Below are positions 35,998 to 43,996 of a stretch of 44,413 nucleotides of DNA, piece after piece (position 1 is the stretch's first letter; each line of letters opens with the position of its first letter). The stretch comes from Candidatus Zhuqueibacterota bacterium. GTDB lineage: Bacteria; Zhuqueibacterota; Zhuqueibacteria; Residuimicrobiales; Krinioviventaceae. The DNA is taken from contig JAFGJB010000129.1 of NCBI GenBank assembly GCA_016929295.1, positions 1-44,413 of the forward strand, read 5' to 3'. A program made the position numbers and the translations under genes. The notes below the pieces were generated by a model. The model did not search any database. It was not told where the DNA came from and saw only the letters and a list, made by a program, of their open reading frames with translations.

Positions 35998-38687
35998 TGT
36001 TCCCATTGGCTTTTATACTCTCCAAATCCCTCAAAAATTTGCTTAAACGTCATTGGATTATACTTTTCAAAGCTCTCCTGATCGACAAAAACATAGTCGT
36101 AGGTGACGTCGGATTGGACGCGGTTGATGTCGTCGCACCATTGGGCGAGGCGGGCCATTTTTAGGGGGACATCGAGGTCCTCCTGGCCTTTGGTTTCGAC
36201 GATGACAATGTGTTTGGGGGACAGCTTGACAAAGAAATCCGGGTAGTAGTTGGAGATGTCGCCGTCGGCGTTGACATAGTCGAGTTTGAAGTGGACGGCG
36301 AGATAGTTTTTGGCGAATGAGATGACGTCGTCGCAATTTTCGAGAAAGGCGGCGAATTCAAGCTCAAAACGGCTATCGCCGATGATGCGGTTGAAGAGAC
36401 TCTTTTTGGGAACGATGTAGCCCTGGTCTTTGGCGACAAACGGGCGCGTCTGGCGGAGTTTGATGGTGTCGCGGATCTCGGCGTCACCTTTGTCCTGGAC
36501 GGTCAGATCGTTGATGGCTTTTTTAAATGATTCGATGATGGTCTTGGTTGCTTTGAGTTCCGAGCGATTGCGAATGGTGTTGGGTGATTCAAGATCGATG
36601 GGGCGGTCAAAAAGCTCATCACGGACAAAGGCTTTAACTTTGCCATAAAGCACATCGTAGCCGCTGACGAGTCGCAGGTCTTTCATCATGGTTTGGGTAA
36701 AGTAGGCGATGACGCTGCGATAGTCGGCAATGCCGGCGGTGTCGAGAATGCTTGTGTGAGCGATCTCGCCGGTGGTGATGTCTTTGAAAATAATTTCCCG
36801 CTGCTCTTCTTCGGTGAATCGCAGATAAGCGATCTTTTGATGCCCGAAAGAAGACACGTTTAAATCCGACAGGTTTTTATACTCACGGTAAACGCGCGGC
36901 GTCAAAACGGGAATTTCAATTTCGAGGGCATCCATATCTTTTTTGTCGTTTTCAAAATCGACCTCAACAACCAGCGGCGTTTTGGGTTTGGTGCCTTCGC
37001 CCATGGCCTTACGTTCGAGAATGACGCCCTCGGCTTGAATGGATTCGACAAAATCCATAAACGCATCGGTGCCGACGACGCTGACATATTCTTCAATACC
37101 GCCGGGATACATTTTTCGCAGTCCACGGCCAAGCGTTTGCTCGGGAAGAATGTTGCTGGCAGCGGCGTAGGCGCGCAATCCGACGATGGTGGTCACATTT
37201 TTAACATCCCACCCTTCCTTGAGCATCATCACAGAGACGATGGCTTTGTACGGGCTGTCGAGTCCGTCAATGTCATTGGCCTGTTGGCGCAGTTTTTCCA
37301 GCTCTTCTTTGGCTTTGCCGGACTGCGATTCTGAAATTTCGCCGTTGTTTTTTGTGTGAATGACGAGCACGGCATCTTTTAAATCCGGATAATTGCCTTC
37401 AAGATATTCGGCCACATCATCGCAGTTGCGGGTGTCATCGGTCATGACAAAGAGAATGGCTTTTTTGTTCATCTTTTCATGTTCGGCGTAGGCTTTACGC
37501 CACTCGATGACACCAAGGTGGATATAATCGGCGTATTTTTCAGTATATTTGGCGCTCTGGCGTTCTTCAAGTTTGGCGCGGCTGGCGGCGTCGGGTAACA
37601 CGGGATGCTTGACGACGTTTTGCGAGATTGCTTCGACAAGCGGATAATCGGCGACGGTTTGGATAAAAATAGCGCCGTTGTTGTGTTTTGGCGTGGCCGT
37701 GACATCCACCTGCATGGAAAGCGCAGCGCCTTTTTGTTTGAGGCGGTTGTGAATATCCTGAATGGATTTGAACCAGGCCATGCGGGGATCGTGAATGTGA
37801 TGCGCTTCGTCGTTGAGGACCAGCAATTCATCAATATCTCGGACGATCATTCCCAAATCAACCTTGGAATCGGTGGTCGCGCCGGTTGGACGTTTGCCGA
37901 GGAAATAGTCACGCAGATCGTCATCATCAGATGAAGGAATGGTGTCGTCGCCGGCGTAGACGCGGTGGATGTTGGTCAAAAAGATGTTGCCGGTTGAGCG
38001 GGTGATGCGCACATTATCCTGCAGGTGCAGGGTGAGCTGGAAATCGTCGCGCCAGTTGTGGCCGTCGTGGCCATTGTCCGGGATGACCAGATCGTGAAAG
38101 AAAATGCGCAAGCCCTGAAAGTCTTTATAGATGCGATCGAGGACAATGATGTTTGGCGTGATGACGAGAATGTTTCGCGAGAGTTCCGAGTCGGGCTCGT
38201 ACAGTTTGTGGTAAAAGCTCCAGGCGAGGATCAGGCTGAGCACTTTGGTTTTGCCGGAGCCGGTGGCCATCTTGATGACAAAGCGTCGCCAGGTTTCGTC
38301 AAACATACCGGTGGAGACGAGGTCGGAACTGTCAAAACGCATGAGATCAAATTTGTCCTTGACGCCAACAACGTCATACAGGTAGATGATGGTCTCAACA
38401 GCTTCGCGCTGGGCAAAGTAGTATTGAAACTCAAACATGGTTCCATCCGCTTGCGGCAAAAGATGTGGTCTGTTGAACCACCAGTTGAGCAGGCTGACAC
38501 TGGTGTCGGCGGCGCCAACGTAACCGCCCTCGCGCCACTCTTTGATCTTGCGACGGATTTGCGAGACGAGCGGTGGCATGAGTTTGTCCATGCTGGTATC
38601 GCGCAGGGCTTCATCCGCGGGGAACCAGCGAATGGTCGGATCGAGAATCGCGTGCGGGGATTCGGGAAAGTCGGGATGAAGCGCCAT
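35994..38687 (-). CDS. res: Type III restriction enzyme subunit Res (helicase-nuclease)
   Basis: 897 residues. Helicase motifs: ATGSGKT at 141-147 (Walker A), DEAH at 293-296, TATPKH at 330-335 and QTLGRGLR at 517-524 (motif VI). The C-terminal nuclease has the PD-ExK arrangement: YYPDFF with Asp817 and VETKGQED with Glu831 and Lys833. Res moves or signals along DNA with ATP and cuts when two Mod-recognised sites lie head to head. The start shares one base with the KilA-N stop and the end overlaps the TIR start by four bases. GC content is visibly higher than in the TIR, HEPN and DUF262 genes around it. Confidence 0.93.
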   Translation of the reverse strand: MALHPDFPESPHAILDPTIRWFPADEALRDTSMDKLMPPLVSQIRRKIKEWREGGYVGAADTSVSLLNWWFNRPHLLPQADGTMFEFQYYFAQREAVETIIYLYDVVGVKDKFDLMRFDSSDLVSTGMFDETWRRFVIKMATGSGKTKVLSLILAWSFYHKLYEPDSELSRNILVITPNIIVLDRIYKDFQGLRIFFHDLVIPDNGHDGHNWRDDFQLTLHLQDNVRITRSTGNIFLTNIHRVYAGDDTIPSSDDDDLRDYFLGKRPTGATTDSKVDLGMIVRDIDELLVLNDEAHHIHDPRMAWFKSIQDIHNRLKQKGAALSMQVDVTATPKHNNGAIFIQTVADYPLVEAISQNVVKHPVLPDAASRAKLEERQSAKYTEKYADYIHLGVIEWRKAYAEHEKMNKKAILFVMTDDTRNCDDVAEYLEGNYPDLKDAVLVIHTKNNGEISESQSGKAKEELEKLRQQANDIDGLDSPYKAIVSVMMLKEGWDVKNVTTIVGLRAYAAASNILPEQTLGRGLRKMYPGGIEEYVSVVGTDAFMDFVESIQAEGVILERKAMGEGTKPKTPLVVEVDFENDKKDMDALEIEIPVLTPRVYREYKNLSDLNVSSFGHQKIAYLRFTEEEQREIIFKDITTGEIAHTSILDTAGIADYRSVIAYFTQTMMKDLRLVSGYDVLYGKVKAFVRDELFDRPIDLESPNTIRNRSELKATKTIIESFKKAINDLTVQDKGDAEIRDTIKLRQTRPFVAKDQGYIVPKKSLFNRIIGDSRFELEFAAFLENCDDVISFAKNYLAVHFKLDYVNADGDISNYYPDFFVKLSPKHIVIVETKGQEDLDVPLKMARLAQWCDDINRVQSDVTYDYVFVDQESFEKYNPMTFKQIFEGFGEYKSQWEQ

Positions 38688-39514
38688 TATTGTCCTTTCT
38701 TCAGTCGTTTGATAACACTCTCGTTCGTCAGCAGCTTCATTTGCTCAATGGCAATTCGGTTCAATTTTTCCAAACGCTCCGATTGCGGCAGTCCTTCGTT
38801 TATAAACAACGCGTTGAGGTTTTCCAGATTTGAGAGGCAGACCAATTGCGAGGCATTGGCAAAATCGCGAATATTGCCTTTTTCGTCGGGATTGGCCTCG
38901 CGCCACTGTTTCGCTGTTTTGCCGAAAAGCGCCATATTCAGGACATCCGCCTCGCCGGCATACACCTGGTTGACCTGTTGTCCGCTCAGCTCCGGCGGGA
39001 TCAGATTGGTTTTGATGGCGTCGGTGTGAATCCGGTAGTTGATTTTTGCCAGGTTGCGCTTGATGTCCCAGCCAAGCTGCGCTTGCTCCGACTCTTTCAG
39101 CCGCTGGAATTCTTTGATCAGATAGAGTTTGAATTCCACCGACACCCATGAGGCAAACTCGAAGGCGATGTCCTTGTGGGCAAAGGTACCGCCGTAACGG
39201 CCGGTTTTGGCGATAATGCCGATGGCGCCGGTTTGGGTAATCCAGCGCTTTGGCGTGAGAGAAAAGCTGTTGAGTCCGGCCTGATTTCTAATTCCATCGA
39301 ATTCGATGGAATTAAAATCCGGATTGTTGAGCTGTTCCCAAATGCCGAGAAATTCGATGGTGTTGCGGTTGCGCATCCAGTTTTGAATGATATAATCGCC
39401 GCGTTCGGCATCCCGGTGGCGGGCTATATCAGTGAGGGAAATAAAATCTTCCTGTCGATGCTGATAAAGGGTGACCGTGCGGCTCAGCACCTCTATTTTT
39501 CTGGTTGTGCTCAT
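38687..39514 (-). CDS. KilA-N domain DNA-binding protein within the type III R-M operon
   Basis: 275 residues. The KilA-N-like core is about 15-140: FISLTDIARHRDAERGDYII, QNWMRNRNTIEFLGIWEQLN, TGRYGGTFAHKDIAFEFASW. The C-terminal part is helical (QVNQVYAGEADVLNMALFGK, LENLNALFINEG). KilA-N proteins come from phages and occur beside restriction genes. Here it may regulate the operon, assist the complex or be a remnant of an added gene. It overlaps Mod by four bases upstream and Res by one base downstream, so all three are co-translated. It keeps the GC-rich style of Mod and Res. Confidence 0.87.
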   Translation of the reverse strand: MSTTRKIEVLSRTVTLYQHRQEDFISLTDIARHRDAERGDYIIQNWMRNRNTIEFLGIWEQLNNPDFNSIEFDGIRNQAGLNSFSLTPKRWITQTGAIGIIAKTGRYGGTFAHKDIAFEFASWVSVEFKLYLIKEFQRLKESEQAQLGWDIKRNLAKINYRIHTDAIKTNLIPPELSGQQVNQVYAGEADVLNMALFGKTAKQWREANPDEKGNIRDFANASQLVCLSNLENLNALFINEGLPQSERLEKLNRIAIEQMKLLTNESVIKRLKKGQ

Positions 39515-41760
39515 ACATCCACCTCAACAATGGTCATGGTGTCGTTGCCGAAAATGTCCACCACCTTGGCGGCGAGTTTACGGCGGCCGGCCGGGCACTC
39601 GTGGTAGACGCTTGTCAGCTCCAGGGTTCGGTCTTTTTTGGTGCGGAAGGATTGCCACTCGTTTTCGAAGACAAAATCTCCTGTCCAGCGTTCTTCGTAT
39701 TCACCGGTGTCTTCGTTTTTGACACGCACAATCTCGCGTTTGCTCTCGAAATTAAAATCGACGGCCCAATAATCAATCCAGTCGGTCCAGTGTTTGGTGA
39801 GGATGTCGCGAGTGACAATGCTGTGTTTGTCTTTACTGACCTTAACGATCTGACCTCTTTCGACGACAATTTTGCTGGCTTTGTCTTTCAGGTTGGCTTC
39901 GGCAGCGGCAACGGAGTCCTGCGAGTAAAAGACGGAAAAGTCGGTGAGTTCTACGGCAACGCTGTTCTTTTTAACGTGCGGCGTAACTTCAATAAAGGCG
40001 ACGTCGTGGAAGACAACCTGGTTCTTGTCGACGGCGCGTTTGTCAAACACCTCGGCGGGGATGTATTTGGGGGCGATGTCAATGCCCTTGGCGCGGGCTT
40101 CATCGAGGACGTTGGGGAACAGGCCCATTTCAAATTCAAAACCGAGGATGTCAACGCGAGTTATATGTTTCTGGCGGCATTCAAGAATGATCTCTTCAAC
40201 AAAGAGGCGGGTGACGGGCAGATTGACCGGGCCGATGGCGACGAGACGACCGGATTTTTTACCGTGAAAGGCTTTAAAGCCGGTGACCGCTTCGGCGTGG
40301 TAGGCTTTTAAGATAAGTTCAAGAAAAGCGTTTTCCTTGTCCTCAAGCTGTTTTTGCTGTTCGGCCTGACGCAGATTGGGATTGACGCCGATATAGTGCT
40401 GGCGCTCGTATTTGCCAAGGTTGAGGATTTCAAAGGCGCGAAAGTCTTTTCCTTGCGCTTTGAGCTCACGCTGGACGCCGATCATTCGTTTGCGGGTGGT
40501 GTGAATGGCAAATTTTCCAAGGTCGCTGACGATCCATTTGCGGCCGAGTTTTTCGGCGACGACAGCAGAGGTGCCGGAACCACAGAAAAAATCAGCGATG
40601 AGGTCGCCTTTGTTTGAGGATGCTTTAAGTACACGTTCGAGCAAAGCTATTGGTTTTTGAGTAGGATAGCCAACGGCTTCTATTGCCTGAGAATTGACAT
40701 TTGGCAAATCCTCCCACAAAGCATCTACAATTCTGCCTTTGAGTGTATCAAGGTATCGTTTAAACCTTGGTCTATCATTTGAGGTCATTACGATCAAACC
40801 TTGATTGCTCAGCTTATCAATATTTTCCTGTGAATATCTCCAGTGAGTGCCAGCTGGTGGATCAAGAATCTTACCAAAGAAAGTACGTGCAGGTCCCGTA
40901 CCAGCAGCAGTTAGGTTGTCAAGCGTATATCTTCGACCGTCTTCATCAATATTCGAATAATATTTTTCAACGTACTCTTTAGAATGTTCTTCAAATTGCG
41001 GATTCCAAAGGAAAGAATCTGGATTTTTTCTATAGTTCAATAGGTAGTCATGAATAACTGCAAAGGATTGTTTTTGTGCATGAGATGTAGTCCTTTTCCA
41101 AATAATTTCCGTTGAAAACGATTGTTTTCCAAATACTTCATCTAAAACATTCCTGAGATAACTATTTACTCGCCAATCACAATGAACATAAATACTTCCA
41201 TCTTCCGATAATAAGTCCCGCATTAAAACGAGCCGCTCGTAAATCATGGCAATAAATGAATCCGCGCCTTTTCCCCATGTATCGCGGTAGGCAATTTCTT
41301 CGAGAATGTTGGGTTTTTTGGTAAAGGAATCTTCACCGATTTTAATATCCATGGAAAAGTCGGCGCCGACATCAAAGGGCGGATCGATGTAGATGAGTTT
41401 GAGGCCGCCCTGCTTTTCGATTTCGTCTCGCATAGGTCCGTTTTTAAGGCTGGAGAGAATGAGCTTGTTGTCCCCCCAAATAAGTTTGTTGGTCCAGCCT
41501 TTGAGCTGGCGGCCGCGCTCGTCAAAAAGTTCAAACTGAGCGGCGGTGTCCTCGGGTTTTTCGGCGCGGGGTTCGTCGACCTGTTCGATGATCTGAAACG
41601 GCAGGACGATGTTGGTGACTTCGTTGGTTTTGCCGTTCCAGACGAGTTCGACTTCACGTTTGTCTTCAAAGAGGAGGAAACGGTATTTTTCGGGGAGAGG
41701 TTTGTCCGCTTCGAGGTAGCGGAGGATGTCCTGTTGTTCTTGTTCGGTTAGGCGTGGCAT
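39511..41760 (-). CDS. mod: Type III DNA methyltransferase Mod
   Basis: 749 residues. The catalytic DPPF lies in LKLIYIDPPFDVG (about residue 140). The later SAM-binding FCGSGTS (about 381-387) gives the beta-class order typical of Mod. GDNKLILSSL and QKPIALLERVLKAS are further family marks. The region between, about residues 173-380, contains the target-recognition part and is visibly more AT-rich than both flanks. Mod methylates adenine in an asymmetric site and guides Res. The start ATG 41760 is 80 nt after the HEPN gene. The end overlaps the KilA-N start as ATGA. Confidence 0.93.
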   Translation of the reverse strand: MPRLTEQEQQDILRYLEADKPLPEKYRFLLFEDKREVELVWNGKTNEVTNIVLPFQIIEQVDEPRAEKPEDTAAQFELFDERGRQLKGWTNKLIWGDNKLILSSLKNGPMRDEIEKQGGLKLIYIDPPFDVGADFSMDIKIGEDSFTKKPNILEEIAYRDTWGKGADSFIAMIYERLVLMRDLLSEDGSIYVHCDWRVNSYLRNVLDEVFGKQSFSTEIIWKRTTSHAQKQSFAVIHDYLLNYRKNPDSFLWNPQFEEHSKEYVEKYYSNIDEDGRRYTLDNLTAAGTGPARTFFGKILDPPAGTHWRYSQENIDKLSNQGLIVMTSNDRPRFKRYLDTLKGRIVDALWEDLPNVNSQAIEAVGYPTQKPIALLERVLKASSNKGDLIADFFCGSGTSAVVAEKLGRKWIVSDLGKFAIHTTRKRMIGVQRELKAQGKDFRAFEILNLGKYERQHYIGVNPNLRQAEQQKQLEDKENAFLELILKAYHAEAVTGFKAFHGKKSGRLVAIGPVNLPVTRLFVEEIILECRQKHITRVDILGFEFEMGLFPNVLDEARAKGIDIAPKYIPAEVFDKRAVDKNQVVFHDVAFIEVTPHVKKNSVAVELTDFSVFYSQDSVAAAEANLKDKASKIVVERGQIVKVSKDKHSIVTRDILTKHWTDWIDYWAVDFNFESKREIVRVKNEDTGEYEERWTGDFVFENEWQSFRTKKDRTLELTSVYHECPAGRRKLAAKVVDIFGNDTMTIVEVDV

Positions 41761-41840
41761 GGTGGACCTATACGGCTTTGCTTCAATTTACTATTTCAAA
41801 TTAACTGATCAAAATAATCAGTGTGACAATTGGTAAAAAA

Positions 41841-42383
41841 CTACTCTTGAAGTTTCATTTTTATAAAATCGACAAAGACAAGCCCCTCTTTATATAATTG
41901 GTAAACTTCTTCAGTGGTCTTGTTTTCCAAGTCGTATGCTGCAAAGTTACTATGAACTAAAATATTTCGGAGGTGACCAATTTCGATAAATGACTCGACT
42001 GCTTTTTTAAGATCATCGTTTTCTTTTATTAATTTTTCCATTTCTTTTTTAAATTCATCACCAAATAAGGAGAAAAATTGGTTCGCATTTTTTCCAGGAC
42101 TATGCGGGTTATTTTTTTCTCCCCAATAAAAATAAGTATGGAATTGCAGGCTGATTGCTTTCTTCTTGAAGAAATTGACAGCTTTCACATTATTATTTGT
42201 CTCTTTGGTGATAAAATCAACAAGAATCGACTGAATTTGATGCTCAAAATAGCTTGCAGATGAAAGAACCAAAACCTTTTTAAAATGTTTGTTGACATCA
42301 CTGGAAAGCGAGGGTTGTTGGCTCTCATCTAAAAAAGCGACAATCGACTGATATTCTTTATTTACGAAATCAACGACATTCAC
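41841..42383 (-). CDS. HEPN-domain protein (MAE_28990/MAE_18760-like), candidate RNase
   Basis: 180 residues, all helical. The HEPN signature RNxxxH appears as HLRNILVH (Arg139, His144). In known members this forms a metal-independent RNase site used by toxins and Cas-like effectors. An upstream helix with SASYFEHQIQSILVDFI fits the RiboL-PSP-type HEPN group. It overlaps the DUF262 stop by four bases (ATGA), so both are made together. Such DUF262-HEPN pairs recur near defence genes. AT-rich, unlike Mod after it. RNase activity is inference from the motif. Confidence 0.75.
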   Translation of the reverse strand: MNVVDFVNKEYQSIVAFLDESQQPSLSSDVNKHFKKVLVLSSASYFEHQIQSILVDFITKETNNNVKAVNFFKKKAISLQFHTYFYWGEKNNPHSPGKNANQFFSLFGDEFKKEMEKLIKENDDLKKAVESFIEIGHLRNILVHSNFAAYDLENKTTEEVYQLYKEGLVFVDFIKMKLQE

Positions 42384-43567
42384 TGGTTCAGGATCCTAAT
42401 TGCACTTTGCAGACGCGTACTTACGTTTGCAGCGCTTGCTGTGTCATATTGGGTTGCATTAAAGAAATCTGAATCCTCTTTTAATAAATCAACTTTTTTG
42501 ATATCGATATTCTTGACCGAAAGATTTTTTTCGGCGAATGCCTCAGCGCAAATAGCAACAAATATTGATTCATAAACGGATATATTGAATCTACCTGTCT
42601 TACTATAAAATAATTTTCCATCAGATTCGGTTTGTATAACTTTTTCTAAAAACTTGATAAATAATTTTTCGAGATATTCAATATTTGAATTTTCAAATTG
42701 TTTTGCCTTTAAGGAAAACTTATTTAAAAACTTGGTCATAGATGGCTTGTATTCGTCGTGATCGATCAACATAGCAAAACCCCTCAGCAATATCTCGATG
42801 TCCTTCATGTTTAGGTTCGGGATTTTAAAGGGAGTTAAATTGCGCCAGTTTTCGTTTAGATTAATTCTGTAAAGCATATCGTAAAAGTCAGAATGAAACA
42901 GACTTGTTCGAATTTCTTGTGGTTTAAGATTTACTCCACCAGAATTCAATCTATTAAAGATTTCAAAGACGACCGAATGCTCGTCATCAGGATAGTTTTG
43001 CTTGATTATAATATTTCTAATAGTTCTAAGATTAAAAGAAACTTGATCTTCGTTATCAAGAGTTGAATAACTAAGATTGCTAAATTTATTGACTTGCTGA
43101 GGTTGCAAAGTAGGTAGCTTTAATTTAAAATCTGTAAAGTAATCGTCATTCTCTAAAGTCTCATCAGGAATACTGCCATGTTCATCGAAAATAACTCTCA
43201 GTTCTAATCGCTTTTCTTTCTTTGGAAATCTTTCCTTCATGAAATAATAAATAGTCATATACCGTTGCTGTCCATCGATGACAATAAATTTATTCTTGGC
43301 TTCTTCATACAAGAATATTTGAGGGATAGGGATACCAATGATTATTGACTCTATTAATTTTGAAGCCCTTTTAATATCCCAAACATAGTTTCTTTGAAAA
43401 CCCGGAATTTTTACCACGCCTGAGCCAATGAAATCAAAAAGGGTTTTAATATTAAAATCATTTGGGGACGCAGAAATATCATACTCGGTAAAGCTAATAT
43501 CCTCAGCCGATGTGTCACCTTCTTCTGGATCTGTCCATTCGAATTCTTCATTATTGTTCAAATTCAT
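42380..43567 (-). CDS. DUF262 (GmrS/ParB-like) domain protein
   Basis: 395 residues from ATG 43567, preferred over the TTG three codons upstream. An acidic N-terminus is followed by the DUF262 core: IPGFQRNYVWDIKRASKLIE (about 54-73), GIPIPQIFLYEE and FIVIDGQQRYMTI with DGQQR at 98-102. Later VFEIFNRLNSGGVNLKPQEI is also typical. In GmrSD and related type IV restriction systems this domain binds and hydrolyses NTP or senses modified DNA. The DUF1524 nuclease partner is absent, and the HEPN protein downstream may take the effector role. It is the first intact gene of the minus-strand island. Confidence 0.87.
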   Translation of the reverse strand: MNLNNNEEFEWTDPEEGDTSAEDISFTEYDISASPNDFNIKTLFDFIGSGVVKIPGFQRNYVWDIKRASKLIESIIIGIPIPQIFLYEEAKNKFIVIDGQQRYMTIYYFMKERFPKKEKRLELRVIFDEHGSIPDETLENDDYFTDFKLKLPTLQPQQVNKFSNLSYSTLDNEDQVSFNLRTIRNIIIKQNYPDDEHSVVFEIFNRLNSGGVNLKPQEIRTSLFHSDFYDMLYRINLNENWRNLTPFKIPNLNMKDIEILLRGFAMLIDHDEYKPSMTKFLNKFSLKAKQFENSNIEYLEKLFIKFLEKVIQTESDGKLFYSKTGRFNISVYESIFVAICAEAFAEKNLSVKNIDIKKVDLLKEDSDFFNATQYDTASAANVSTRLQSAIRILNQ

Positions 43568-43587
43568 TCTCCACAAATTTATTTATT

Positions 43588-43728
43588 TCAAATTGTTATG
43601 ATCCTGATTTTGATAGTTCTCTTTTTATAATTAGAATAGTAATGAGATATGCATGATGTTTTGTGGACGCCGGGGAACAGGTAGTTAAAGAGATTGTAGG
43701 ATGACAGTTTATCGAGAAAGTCTTTCAT
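43588..43728 (-). pseudogene. Truncated 46-codon ORF at the head of the island
   Basis: ATG 43728 has AGAGG seven bases upstream. The first residues, MKDFLDKLSSYNLFNYLFPG, resemble from memory the start of multi-pass membrane proteins seen in defence regions. After VHK the similarity ends without the expected membrane helix, and the frame closes at 43588, 21 nt before DUF262. I read it as the stump of a deleted gene or possibly a short leader peptide. Too short for the gene track. Confidence 0.4.
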
Positions 43729-43791
43729 GGTTGTGCCTCTCGTCTGTTCCTTTAATATTAGGATAAATCAAAGATAATGCTGAATGGAAAA

Positions 43792-43830
43792 AAAGCACGG
43801 TTCGGTTGTCGATGAATTATAGCGTGCTTT
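43792..43830. other. Inverted repeat between the island and the DruA-like gene
   Basis: AAAGCACG at 43792 and CGTGCTTT at 43823 form an 8-bp stem around a 23-nt loop. It lies in the divergent gap (43729-43996), which otherwise shows only AT-rich sequence. It may be an operator or element end. Confidence 0.35.
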
Positions 43831-43996
43831 CAGAAATTCGTCATCATCAACCCCGCGTCATGTTGTTAGTTTTGGATGGCATATTATAGGGAAGAAAATA
43901 GAAATTTACAAGCAGAAATGATGAGGAAAACGTAAAACGTCAGTTACGGGTAAAAAAAGGACTGATATCTCGCAAAAAGAGTTATTATCTTTCCTT

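Noticed and set aside
38025-39029. Long antisense frame (334 codons) across res and the KilA-N gene
   Set aside because: Both opposite-strand genes have clear family motifs, and this product has none.
39505-40311. Antisense frame (268 codons) opposite mod
   Set aside because: Shadow of the Mod coding sequence without a ribosome-binding site or family features.
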